Assembly: GCF_030272615.1 (NCBI RefSeq)
Contig: NC_081406.1
Location: 217,442,997 to 217,506,996, forward strand
Source: Cryptomeria japonica
Taxonomy: Eukaryota; Streptophyta; Pinopsida; Cupressales; Cupressaceae
Direction: 5' to 3'
DNA: 64,000 nt
In this document: piece by piece, positions 11,401 to 22,264 of the stretch
Position numbering within the stretch: the stretch's first letter is position 1
Layout of the letters: every line of letters begins with the position of its first letter
The notes under the pieces: generated by a model
Databases searched by the model: none
What the model was told of the DNA's origin: nothing
What the model saw: only the letters and a program-made list of their open reading frames with translations
Position numbers and translations under genes: made by a program

Positions 11401-14400
11401 GCATTGCAATCTGAGGATGCATCTTACGAAGCTTCTGCTTGATAGGTTTGGCTCCTTCTACTATGGTGAGGTGATGCATGACTAAATCAGGATCAAGCCC
11501 AAGCATGTCTGCATATGACCATGCAAAGTTGATCTGACGCTTCTGGAAGAACTCTATAAATTTAGGCTGTTCCTTTTGAGTGAGAAGAGATGCTAGATGT
11601 ATGATATGAGGATTTTCAGGAGTCCCCACATTGTACTCTTTGGTTTCCTTGATGAGAATTGTTGATCGTTCCTGTTGTGTATTAGCAGGGAGAATGTCAA
11701 ACCCTTCATCCTCAGGCGCCTCAGAGAGGTTTTCACCATTGGATACACTCTTTCTTTTTACTTTTGTCAGATCAAACAGTGCCACAATGTGGTTTTCACT
11801 GGAAGATCCATGTTTTAGTGTTATATTTTTGCAGCTGAAAGGTTTGGCATCCGCCCCAAAGTATGTTGTGCTATTAAGTTCAATGGCGAATCCAGCTTTG
11901 TGATCCCTGCTTGGTAGGTTATCCCTTAATTCCAAAAATTCAATGATAGCCTCATCGTTTTGGAAGAAGTCAAGACATGGGGGATTTGGTTGGTTCCATT
12001 CGATGAGTTCAAGGTAGATAATGGGCATTACTTCATCGATTAGGCTAAGTGTGTTAGATGTATCAGTGAGGGTTAAGACATTATGGTGAAGGTTGTTAAT
12101 GGTACTCTCCCTGTTAGAATCAGGCATAGGATGAAATGTAGGGTCTGTGGAAGACGTTTCCAGCTCAGGAACCCAAGTAGTCTTTATCTGTGCTTCTCCG
12201 TAAATAGGGATATCTTTGCGTGGTGGAGGTGGTGATGTGTCTTCCTCATCTGAAGTGTTAAGCTGTACAGAATCAAATTCCCACTCATGTGAGTCAGTCT
12301 CTGAATCACTTTCCAGCATCTAATTACTATACCATACTGGGATGTCCTTTGAGTTAAATACCGCAAGTGTGATTGGTTGATGTACCTTTGTAATGATCGG
12401 TGCTGTAGGGCGATTGAGGGGGATCAAGGAATCTATTATAGGGAGTATTGGTAATATTGATTCTGTTGCTTCTGCTGGGACTGCTGGTGTTATAGATCTT
12501 GCTGCGGGTGCTGATACAGTTACTGCTGCTAATGGTGCGACTGATGAGATGACGAGTTCGTTTGATGGGATGAGTGGCATTGGTGATAGTTGTGTTGGGT
12601 TTTTGAGCCTCAATGGGGCTGTTGGGATGGTGCTTGAGGGTGCTTTGATTATGAAAGGTGCCCGCTTTGCAGTAGGTGGACAAAATGGTTTGCTGGGTTT
12701 TCCTTTGAACTTGAGTTTAGGAAAGATCTCTTTTTTAAAGCCGAGGCCTATATTACCTTTGGGCTTGAATTCTGGCAGCAGGGGTTCATGTCGTCCTTGT
12801 TTGCAATATCCCAAAGCACTTTGACCATCATACCCCATTCTTTTCATAATGAGGAGACCTTTGCCATACTATTCTATAGGAAGTGTAACTTGTGGTTTAT
12901 CAGTGGTGATGGGATCTTTATAGATCCATTCCGCTAGGTCCTCATCTTGTGTTTCTTCCTCTTGACTCTTTCCAAGAACGAAAGGTGTCAAAGCACATGC
13001 TGGTATGTTTAGTGGTTGCTGGAGTACCTGCTGTGGTTTACCATGAGTTCTAGGAGAAGTGGGCATTTGTCCCACACAAAAGAGTTGACTCAAGTTGTAT
13101 TCCCAAGGACCTTCCTCTGCTATCTTCATCTTAAGCTTTTCTTGCTTGGGTATAATGGTGTTTGAACGGGCAAGAGAGGCGGGACTTATATATGATGTGG
13201 AGGAAATGGCTTCTCTATTATTAGGAATGGTAATCTCTGGTTGATGGTTGATATTATGGCAATATGCAAAGGGATTTGCGTCACCCAGAATTGTGATCTC
13301 TACACCGTTATGTGGGAACTTGATACATTGATGGTAGGTAGATGGAACGGCTTGCATGGCATGTATCCAAGGTCTTCCTAACAATAGATTGTATGGCAGA
13401 GGAAGGTCCAGAACCTGACAAATGATGTGCTTTACCACGGGGCCCACTCGGATTGGTAGTACCACAACTCCTTTGGATGAACGCTCCGCATCGTCATAAG
13501 CTTTGATTGTGATCTTCTGACGAGGATCCACTGATTCGACTGCATATCCCAATGTTGTGACCAACTGTAGTGTACAAATATTTAGGCCTGCTCCATTATC
13601 GATCAAGACTCGCTTGATCCTATGCTGGTTAATAAATCCTTCAATGTGGAGTGAGGCGTTATGCGGTTGTTGGAAGGAAGAGTTGTCACTTTCAGAAAAA
13701 GTGAGACAAGGTGATGACTTGAGACTTCCAACCATGGCTTGAAATTGGTCCGTATTTAGATTTGTGGGGACTGACGCTTCTTGGAGTGCTTGATCCAAGA
13801 TAGTTTTATGAGATGGCGATAGACGCAAAAGCTCTAAAATGGATATAAGCGCAGGGGTTTTGTCTAATTGTTCCACAAGATTGTATTGCTTTGGGATGGA
13901 GGTGGTGCCTTGTGGAGCTGCCTTTATGGTAACTTTGCCGCGGTGTGTAACAACATTGCAATTTGAGTTGGGATTTTTGAAGGTTATAGTTGCAACTTGT
14001 TCATTAGCATCATACAGGTGATTTATAGTGTAATTATACGCAGCCTGTGTATAATCAGTGGTATCAGTGCCTCGCCTAGAAGTGGAAGGACCCCTTTGAT
14101 CTTGTGATAGAAGTGGATTTTTGAACATCAGATGATCATTATTTGTTGTTTTTGGGTCATGTCCTTCAATTTCAATTTCTCCTTGGTTAATAAGATCCTG
14201 AATAAGATCTTTTAATCGGTGACAATTACTTGTCTTGTGCCCTCTTCCTTGATGGAATTCATAGTGTTCAGTATCTCTCCACCATGCTGGTTTGACTTGA
14301 GGCTCATAGTTTGATAGCTTAGGCAGAGTGACCAAATTTTGAGAAATGAGTTGTCGCAATACTGTTTCAATGGGTTCCCCTAAGGGAGTGTATGTGCGTT

Positions 14401-15274
14401 TCTGTTTTTGTTGACGAGGTCTAGGTTCATCGTGAGATGTGATGCGACCTTGAATAGAAGGAACATTTGTGTTGTTTTGAGGTGGAGGATTTTGTCCTAC
14501 AAACTAAACCACAGGTTGTGCGTTTTGGATAGTCTTAGCATCCACAACCCCATCGTTGACGATATTCTTGTTTTTATTCCAGAAGCTTGGTTTATCACTA
14601 TTGAAGCGCGGGCGAGGACCATCTTTTGGTTCATTAAAGATTTTGATGAGTCCTTTCTTGATGAGTGCCCATTCACATTTTAAACCCTTGGTGATCATAT
14701 CATTAAAAGAGTCTGTGTCTTTGACATCCAGGTGAAATTCCATTTCTTCGTTTAAGTTGGAAATGAATATTTCCACTAGTTCTCGTTCAGGTAACTGAAG
14801 AGAACGTCTGCTAGACATTTGACGCCATCGTTGCAGGAATACTGAGAATTGCTCACCTGGTTTTTGTTTGGTGTTGCATAGATCAGCCATGGTGACATCG
14901 CGTTCAATGTTATGAGAGTAATGAGCTAGGAACTTCTGGATGAGTTCCTCAAATGTTCTAATGCCACCTGGTAGTCGGGAAAACCATGATGTGGTTGTTC
15001 CTCCCAAGCTTTGGGGAAAAAAGCACATTAGGTAGGTGTCTTCATATGCCACTTCAAGACAAGCGGAATGAAATTCTCTGACATGATCACGAGGATCTCC
15101 CTTTCCTCTATATTTTTCGAATTTGGGTGTTTCGAATCCTCGAGGAAATGGTGGCATGTAAAGATTCCTATCAAAAGGATAGGGACAGATGTCATTGAGT
15201 GAGAATTGGTTAGTCTTGACACCACTATGAAGTTGTTGGGCGAGATTCTCGACTTGTTGCCGCAACATCTCCAT
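8408..15274 (-). pseudogene. Tat-lineage gag-pol polyprotein, one frame with seven TAG stops
   Basis: One minus-strand frame of 2289 codons runs from the ATG at 15274 to TAA at 8408 with no frameshift. TAG codons interrupt it at 14504, 12869, 12320, 10202, 9791, 9308 and 8678. Order: gag capsid domain (about 15100-14750, WFSRLPGGIRTFEEL...); degraded zinc knuckle (FHQGRGHKTSNC); aspartic protease LIDNGAGLN (about 13605-13580); a G-patch-like segment (12847-12730, MGYDGQSALG); RT with YVDD at 10976-10987; RNase H; a second RNase H (LYFDGSYTRHGSGAG) at 10110-9800; integrase with an HHCC-type region (9490-9330) and DDE parts GLDLVGK, ITDNG and GQAEASN. The frame is open upstream of the ATG almost to the primer site, but without another ATG. 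Catalytic motifs look intact; the stops make it inactive unless TAG is read through. Confidence 0.92.
10976..10987 (-). other. RT catalytic motif YVDD
   Basis: The reverse transcriptase active-site motif, followed by LLAKS. It is intact and supports the Ty3/gypsy assignment. Confidence 0.9.
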
Positions 15275-15438
15275 TTCATTTGGAGGAGGAGGTGGTGGGT
15301 TACCTCGAGGAATGTTATATCTGATAGGATCTCTATCTCTTTCCTCTTCATGGCGACTTTGTCTTTCTGATGCTTGTCTTAATTGGCCAAGATCAAAGTC
15401 AGATGGGAGTTTTGCTCCTTCTCGAGCGATTCTTAAGA

Positions 15439-15471
15439 AGGTTGCGTGTTCGATTCACGTCGGGTTCACCA
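15439..15471 (-). promoter_or_regulatory. Primer-binding site of the Tat element, unusually long tRNA match
   Basis: Read on the plus strand, CACGTCGGGTTCACCA ends two bases before the 5' LTR, as a tRNA 3' end with CCA would. The match to a tRNA shape continues: GCGTG, loop TTCGATT, CACGT forms a T-arm, followed by CGGGTTC, A and CCA. The standard primer site is about 18 nt. I could not assign the tRNA. The same 16 bases serve the element at 40873-48628. Confidence 0.75.
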
Positions 15472-15870
15472 AATGATGCTCTGCAAAAAGGATTAGAAAA
15501 TCTGTTTGATGGCAACACACACAAGAGCACAAGAAAAAAACATTAGTGTTAGCAACAAAAGATTATCCTAAACAGGCATATCAAGAGAGATATTAAGCAT
15601 GAAATAGAAAGCATATAAACATAGAATAAAATAGCTAATCAAGATGCTCATAGTTTCTCCTCCCTTGTTCCTCTCCTCTCCAAGTCCCAAATGAGTGTAG
15701 CTCTCAGCTTTTAGCACTAGCCATGGATGCCATATGGAGATTCAAGATAGTTGAATATGATAAGCAAATGCTATGCAAGTGTAGATAGTGATGCTATGAG
15801 AAAGCTCTATGCTAATACCTGTATAACAATAATACTCTAATGCTTCTCTCTTTGCTTGAGGAGAAGGGTT

Positions 15871-15880
15871 CTATTTATAG
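15871..15880 (-). promoter_or_regulatory. TATA box in the Tat 5' LTR
   Basis: CTATAAATAG on the minus strand, conserved at 4561-4570 in the other LTR. It is oriented to drive the gag-pol transcript. Confidence 0.65.
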
Positions 15881-16773
15881 AAGAAATGGGGAAATGAAGG
15901 GTTAAGATTGAATGGTTTAATCAAGGGCCAAGTTTGAAAGTTGGGGATCCATGTGCACAATCGGCACCAATAAAATGGTGACAAGTGTCAACATAGGATT
16001 GGGTTGAGAGAAGAGGTTGGAGGCATTAAAGGCCTGAGAAGACCTCATGGTTATCTAGAGGCTAAGGGTCAAGTCCAAATTAAGATTACCCACTGGATTA
16101 AGAGTTAATCCAAGGATAAACCTTTGTGCAAATGTTTAAGAGATAATCATGGTCAAAGCATTAATGGCCTGATGAGACCTTTGGGTTGGGTAGAGGTTGA
16201 GTCAAAACAAATGTTTTAACCATGTGGGAGGGTTTGAGGTAACCATTAATGGTTATTGGAGACTTTGGGGATTAAGTGGTTGAAGGTTGAAAGCCTTCAA
16301 TGGTTATCAAAGACTTTGAGCCATTTAGTGGTTGAAGGTTGAAAGCCTTTAATGGTTATCAAAGACTTTGAGGGTTTGAGAAGTGACTTCCCTTCTACTT
16401 AGGAATGTGACAAAGTTTAGAGAAGGGGTTAGGTTATTTAGAAGTGATTAGAAAATTCTAGAAGGGGTTTAGGCATGCAAGTGGATTTTGTAGGAAAATG
16501 CAAGTGGGAGAAATTTTGGTATTTTCAATTAAAATAAAATCATTTATTTCAATTAAATGGTGTAATTTGCATTTGGATAAATATTCAAATAAATATTAAT
16601 TTATTTAAATGAGAAAAATGAAGATAAACCATTAAAGGCTTGAAGACTTTAAGGAAAACCATTAAAGTCTTAAGAAGACTATAGAAGGAAGCCATCAAGT
16701 TTGAAGACTTTAAAGCCATCAAGTTTGAATACTTTAAGGGAAACCATTAAAGGTTTCAAGTGGGTGAGGATAA

Positions 16774-17015
16774 ATAGGATTTTAAATAAATAATTTATTT
16801 AAAATAGTTGTGCAACTTGCTTTTGTAGGAAAATACAAGTGGGTGGAGGATAAAGGTGATTTAAATAAATTATTTATTTAAAATAATTGTGCAACTTGCT
16901 TTTGAAGGAAAGTACAAGTGGGTGGAGGATAAAGGTGATTTAAATAAATTATTTATTTAAAATAATTGTGCAACTTGCATTTGTAGGAAAATACAAGTGG
17001 GTAGAGGATAAAGGT
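16774..17015. repeat. 79-bp tandem units in the 5' LTR (x3)
   Basis: GTGCAACTTGC at 16810, 16889 and 16968 with the same 79-bp step as in the other LTR. The location upstream of the TATA box is where repeated enhancer-like elements sit in plant LTRs; that function is inference. Confidence 0.9.
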
Positions 17016-17324
17016 GATTTAAATAAATGTTAATTTATTTAAATGTGAAAGGTGAGATTTTGGGGGATTTAAATAAATATTAATTTATTTAAATGTGAGA
17101 GAAGATTTAATTAAACAAATATGATTTATTTATTTAATTAATAGTCTGAATTTGGTTAAGTGAATTAAATCAAATAAATTGAATAATTTATTTAATTAAT
17201 AGGAGAAGAGGGTTAAGATGAATTAATTAAATATATTAATTTAATTAATTATTAATTGATGGTTAAATAATCAAATAAATACTAAGTATTCATTTAATTA
17301 AGTGGACATATTTATGTGACTACA

Positions 17325-20300
17325 ACTACCATAAATTGAAGGCACCAATTTACTATAACCTTCCCCAAATGTCTTCAATTTTTCATTTATAAGCACATCC
17401 TTCCCTGTGAAAAATGCATAAGATGCATTCATTACCTCCACCATGTCTTTAGTATCACTGATCTTGGGAGGGAACTTGTCACTATACATCATTGCAGTAT
17501 CTAGCTTATCAATTAATCTGCTTCTTCCTGACCAAACATTGAACAAAGGTCCAAGAAAAGCGACAACCTTAGAGGATTTTTTACTTGCCTCTTTCAAAGA
17601 AATGTGCAAATCATGTACTACGATTGATTTTATTTTCAATACATTAATCCTGTGTTTTAGAATTCCTGACACAATAGAGATAGCCTTGACATTTTGTTCC
17701 TTTTCAAGCTTTTCAATTGTCTCTGTGTATTACTCCATTTTTGTTGTCACATCAGCTGATATTTCTTGTACTTGTTCTGTAATCTGTATTGGAGGGGGCT
17801 CATTTGCAAATTTTTCTTTCAACTCCACTAACTCTTCCTCCAGAGTGCCCTTCTTCATTAGTGTCTCTTCATATATTTAAGATAATGCAATCAATTGGAT
17901 ATATGTTTCGGTGTATCTTCTTGACAAATACTCTGTTTTTCATAAATTCATGAAAGAAACTTGAGTAAAAAATGAGGCAATCTCTGTGTTAGTTGTGTTC
18001 TACAAACTCCTGATCATTCTGTCAACTTTGTTTTCTACTTGGATATTTAGAAGGTGGGGCTTTTGAGTGGAAGGGGCCAAAGACCAAGAAGCAAGTGTCT
18101 TTGACTTAGGATTAAATCCCGATCCTCTTATTACATCTCCAATTTCAAATTCAGTTTTAAACATCGGGTCCTCTTGCTTCCTAATCTGATCAATAATAAA
18201 AAGAGACTGGATATCCCAGTCAGGAATCATAATCATACCAGTACTCTTAATCAATTGTCTTTCCTGTTCCACCAATATTTGGTCCCTATCGGGATCATAT
18301 TCCTGCAGTGCCTTGATGATCTCCTCTTTCTTTTCTACATTTCCTTTCTCTATGATCGGATTTTATCTTAATTGATTTTGTTTCAACCTTGTCAAAAAAC
18401 TTTTAAATTCATCTGACTTAATAAAGTCATCATCTTTCATGAATTCATTTGACAACATCACACGCTCATCAAAGCCTTGAGCAAGGGCTTCATTTGGTTC
18501 TCTTTGTTCTTCATTCTGCCTTGCTTCTCTGAGATGTGTCCTTATTTGATGAAAGTAGTGTCCTTGTTCTATAACAATTGCTGTAGCAGGGTCTCTCCTC
18601 GCAATTGTACGGACCTCTTTGGTTTTTTGGTTCTTTGTAGGTGGCACTCGGGTAGAATGAACTTCATCCCCACTCTCTACATCATCAGCAGACATAGTAA
18701 GTGACCTCTTTCCATGTGAAGATTGTCCATCTTGGGGGTCTTGTTGCTGAGAAGCCACTTCTGGAATTTGAGGCATTTGTTCCATCAGAGTTTCATATAA
18801 ACTCAACATTCTGTTAATCCTCTCCAAGTATGGATTATCAGGGAAAAAACCTGAGAAACTAGGGTCAACAACCTTCAATTCTGCTTCAAATCTCATCATT
18901 TTTTTCCATTTTCTTCTCCTTTCTTGTACTTCCTCTTTTCTCAGCAAATTTCTAACCACATCCTCATCATCCAATAGTTCATGGTCCTTTATTGTGGCCC
19001 AAGGTGTCATTTTTGTCAATGCGTGTTTAATAAATTGTTAAGGATCACATAATCTTGACACAACATTAACCAACCTATACTATTTAAGGAAATTGTTTAC
19101 TTCATCAAGTGAATTCCTACCAATGGTAAAATTAGGTGCAACCCAAAGCCTAGGAATAAAAGAACCCTTCTTGTGTCTGTCAAGGTATTCTTTTTCAACT
19201 AGGGTCAATTGCCAAATAAACTCCATAAAAGAAATTCTAATCAGAACAAATTTTGGTAAAATAAGGGGAGGCTGAGGACACCCATAGACTCTGATCATAG
19301 TAAAATTATCAAAAAAGAAAAAATACCCCCTAGTTATGTGAAATAGACCAGTTTGGAACATGTTGGTAAGGTCTCAAAACTCTCCTAACATTAATTGACA
19401 ATCTTTCCCTATTTATTCTTAGCATTTCCATAATTAGAAAATCAATCCAATTTTCAAAGAAAAGGAAAGAAGAATGGGGAGAAATATTGTCCCAAACCTG
19501 GGTCCATCTATGTATTGGCATTAAGACACCCAATTCTTCTTTGAAAAGATTCAATTCTTTATCCATGAACTCAACATTATAGAACAAGATTAAATGCATC
19601 AACAATGAATAATGCTTGAATGTAGGGCTGGGTGCACCACTCTGAATTTCAGCTAGAGCATTATGAATGTGTTTAACCACATAGCCCACATAATCATAAT
19701 CTTTGTTAACATCTGGGTGTTGAATGTCCATAGCCATCATCAATAATTCAGCTGACACTGTTGAATCTCCATCAAAACCCAACACTTTGCATAATCCATA
19801 GATTGTACAATGCATAATGGTGGAAAGGGTGATGTCAAATGGTGGTTCAATACTATTTGGAATTATAACCAATTTCCCATTCACCCTAGGCATGTATATG
19901 GGCATTGCATGCTTCTTGATAACACCTTTGTATTTGTCATAATCTTCTACAATTCGCTCCAAATCTATATCTATACATGCAGTACCAGTAATCTGGAAAG
20001 CTTCAACAAAGCTAGCTCTGTTAATTGAAACTAGGGCAGACTAGTTCTTTTTTCTGATTACCCTAGATACTGGGCAATAGCGTTTGGCCAACTCTTTGAT
20101 CAAATCCACATCAACATACGCATCTGGCAAAATTAACTTTGCCATATTTAAATCCCAAGGGTTTGACATCGGGACACCCTTAACCCTATTATTCTAGAAA
20201 TAATGAAACAGAGCAGAACTAGTCATATGAAGCGTGGTCGGGTTTCTGCATTGGCTCCATAAATCTTTCCATGCCAAATAATTTGTATTCAAAGCAACAG

Positions 20301-20445
20301 AAGTCCTTGGTAGCAAATCTACAAATTCTTCTTTGTATTTCTTAATGTTCTTTTCCTCAATGGGCTTGGGCTTGGAACCTCCAGGTCCTCCACTTGTCAT
20401 GGCCTTGGGCTTGGAACCTCTAGTTCCACTCGTCACCTTGCTCAT
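17325..20445 (-). pseudogene. Unrecognised long plant ORF, N-terminal and central part
   Basis: Minus strand from the ATG at 20445 (MSKVTSGTRG). A lysine/glycine/proline-rich start is followed by a predicted globular domain (about 20350-19100, with NRASFVEAFQITGTACIDID, PFDITLSTIMHC and FKHYSLLMHLILFYN). Next comes a charged linker (19019-18363, ERRRKWKKMM and acidic patches), then helical segments down to the split at 17325. A one-base shift near 19330 and in-frame TAG/TAA codons near 20195, 20042, 18363, 18000, 17878 and 17732 inactivate it; several stops sit where glutamine would fit. With the 3889-4163 part the coding length is about 1130 codons. I recognise no named domain. A folded N-terminal domain followed by a coiled-coil tail recalls the second ORF of the element at 40125-61321, but I see no clear sequence identity. 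It could be a retroelement accessory ORF, transposon cargo or a decayed host gene. Confidence 0.6.
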
Positions 20446-20570
20446 TTTAGCTGCAGGAGAAAAACTTAACCAATTTTCTGAAATTTTCCCACACACAACA
20501 CTCCGAATTCTCCAACGTTGTTGCAGAGCTCAATTCACTGGATTACCTCGAAGATAGAATACATTAATGC

Positions 20571-20583
20571 AATTATATAAAAT
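20571..20583 (-). promoter_or_regulatory. Possible TATA box of the unknown ORF
   Basis: TTTTATATAATT on the minus strand about 130 bp upstream of the ATG at 20445. Such a string is common by chance in AT-rich DNA. Confidence 0.35.
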
Positions 20584-20799
20584 CTTGGCGTGATCATGAA
20601 ATTTATGGTATTTGGGCGTCGTCACTTCTCTCAAGTCTCATTAATTGCCACACTTGTATGAACTAGCTACTGTGGCATTGATTCAAAGCTGAAGTACTCG
20701 GGCAAAATTTGAATTCATGCCCTTCTATTTGATTGGTGATTGCCATTCAAAACTTGTACAGAACCCGACAAACAAGTCCACATGTCAATCCCCATCTTT

Positions 20800-21830
20800 A
20801 ATCGCACACTTGCAATTGACGAGTTAGCGACAATGCAACCAAATCCTCTTAATCGCAAGCTTGCAACCCCTTTTACAAATCCTCAAAGAATCTCGTGATT
20901 GAGTGATAGCCGTTGATATTCATCAAGCCCTTCAGTCACAACCTCGCAACAACATTTGTAGTATTCTTTCTTTACCTGCGAGCTGGTGACCACTGCAAAT
21001 CTAACAAAATAACTTATTTCATCGCAAGCTCGCAACTCAAAACTTAACTTGACTTAAACCCTTGAGGTCCCGTGACAACAAGACACTTAACCGCCATCGC
21101 ATGCTCACAACACTTTTTGACTTAAGAATTACAAACCCGCAAGCATGCGATGACCACAAAATCAGACCAAAACTTACCTGTCGCTAGACCGCAACATAAA
21201 ATGCTAAACAACTTCAAAACTTGCGAGCAAGCGAGGAAACCAACTAAGCTGCGATACCAACCACATCGCATGATTGCAAATTAAAATGACTTAACTGTGA
21301 ACACCTCGTGACCTTGCGATAACATAAAATCACACCCAGTCGCAACCTCGCAACATAAAATGGTCAAGTGCAAAACATCTTGTGAGGTAGCGATAACTAA
21401 AATCTCCCAGTACTCGCAAGCTCGCGACTTAAACTAACTTGATGATAAAGGACCTGCGAGCTAGTGATAACCATAAAAAATCAAAACTATTTATCTCTTG
21501 ATCGTAGCGACCCAGCGAGTACCAACAAAAATTGATGTTTTATGTTAATTACCTTCATAAACAAGCATGAGCAGTGGCAGACAGACCATTAATGACTTAC
21601 TCACTAACTCTCGCGGCTATAATGCATGGCATCAAACCAATTCGAGACCTTGCGACAAAAGGAATTTCATTAACAATATCCAGCTCGCTAACATAAAATG
21701 CTAACACCCAAAAAACTAGAGACCTCACGATTTAAACCCAAACCAACACTCGCTAACTCGCCACTTAAATTGTTAAACATGAAATTTATCTACGAGTTAG
21801 AGATGAAACATTAAACATGTCTCATTGTCT
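20800..21830. repeat. TCGC/GCGA-rich domain, right copy
   Basis: Dense TCGCAAGCTCGCGAC, TGCGAGCTAGTGATAACC and GAGCAAGCGAGG variants on both strands, with no coding frame. The part 21596-21765 aligns co-linearly with 1341-1500 (GTTACTCRCTAACTCTC, TTTCATTAACAATMTCCAGC, ATAAAATGCTAACACC, AACCCAAACCA). So two divergent direct copies of the domain flank the unknown ORF. Confidence 0.7.
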
Positions 21831-22264
21831 GACCAACCATTTGACCACACTTGACGTTGACATGGACAAATAAAGAGAGGACAACTCAAATTTTCAATGC
21901 ATGACAACTTCGGTTTACTAGCCAACTAAGACAAAAAAACAAACACAAAACCCTAATTGCCATGAACATCATGTTAAGCATTTAATGTAGAACAGTAGAA
22001 AGGTTCTAACAGTTATGTAATATGAATAATTTTATGGATATTGTGACACAAATTGTTGCATTTCATGTTCAACATAATGTGGAACCAATTTACTAATAAT
22101 TCAGAAAATAATTCTAATTGTTTACTAATAATTCAAATTCACAATTAAAAATATGAAATAAGTATCCATTCTGATTGACAAATTCAAGGAATACAATATC
22201 AAAAATTATCAATGACAACTATAGTATTGCAAATTGTAATATGATTCAAGAACTGTAGTATAAA
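21831..22264. other. AT-rich stretch between the motif domain and the transposase
   Basis: No gene seen. It is probably the 3' flank of the minus-strand transposase relic. Confidence 0.4.

Larger units (their letters stand above)
4164..17324 (-). mobile_element. Ty3/gypsy LTR retrotransposon, Tat lineage, near complete
   Basis: A 13161-bp element read on the minus strand. LTRs of 1881 bp (4164-6044) and 1851 bp (15474-17324) begin TGATRCTC and end ACTACA, and a perfect 5-bp target duplication ACTAC flanks them. The internal part has a primer-binding site next to the right LTR, one gag-pol frame, about 2.3 kb of noncoding 3' region and a polypurine tract next to the left LTR. The order protease, RT, RNase H, a second archaeal-type RNase H, integrase, plus a G-patch-like segment, is that of the plant Tat/Ogre/Retand group. 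By eye the LTRs differ by roughly two percent, so the insertion is fairly recent for a plant of this kind. It landed inside an older coding region. Confidence 0.95.
15474..17324 (-). repeat. 5' LTR of the Tat element
   Basis: Pairs with 4164-6044. A TATA box (CTATAAATAG on the minus strand) lies at 15871-15880, about 400 bp before the internal edge. That position fits transcription start and a U5/R region of that size. Confidence 0.95.

Noticed and set aside
12393-12824. Plus-strand 143-residue Gly/Ala-rich frame
   Set aside because: Antisense to the Tat gag-pol between the G-patch-like segment and RT.
15439-15471. A tRNA gene or tRNA fragment ending in CCA
   Set aside because: Only the T-arm and acceptor 3' strand are present, and the position next to the LTR makes it a primer-binding site.
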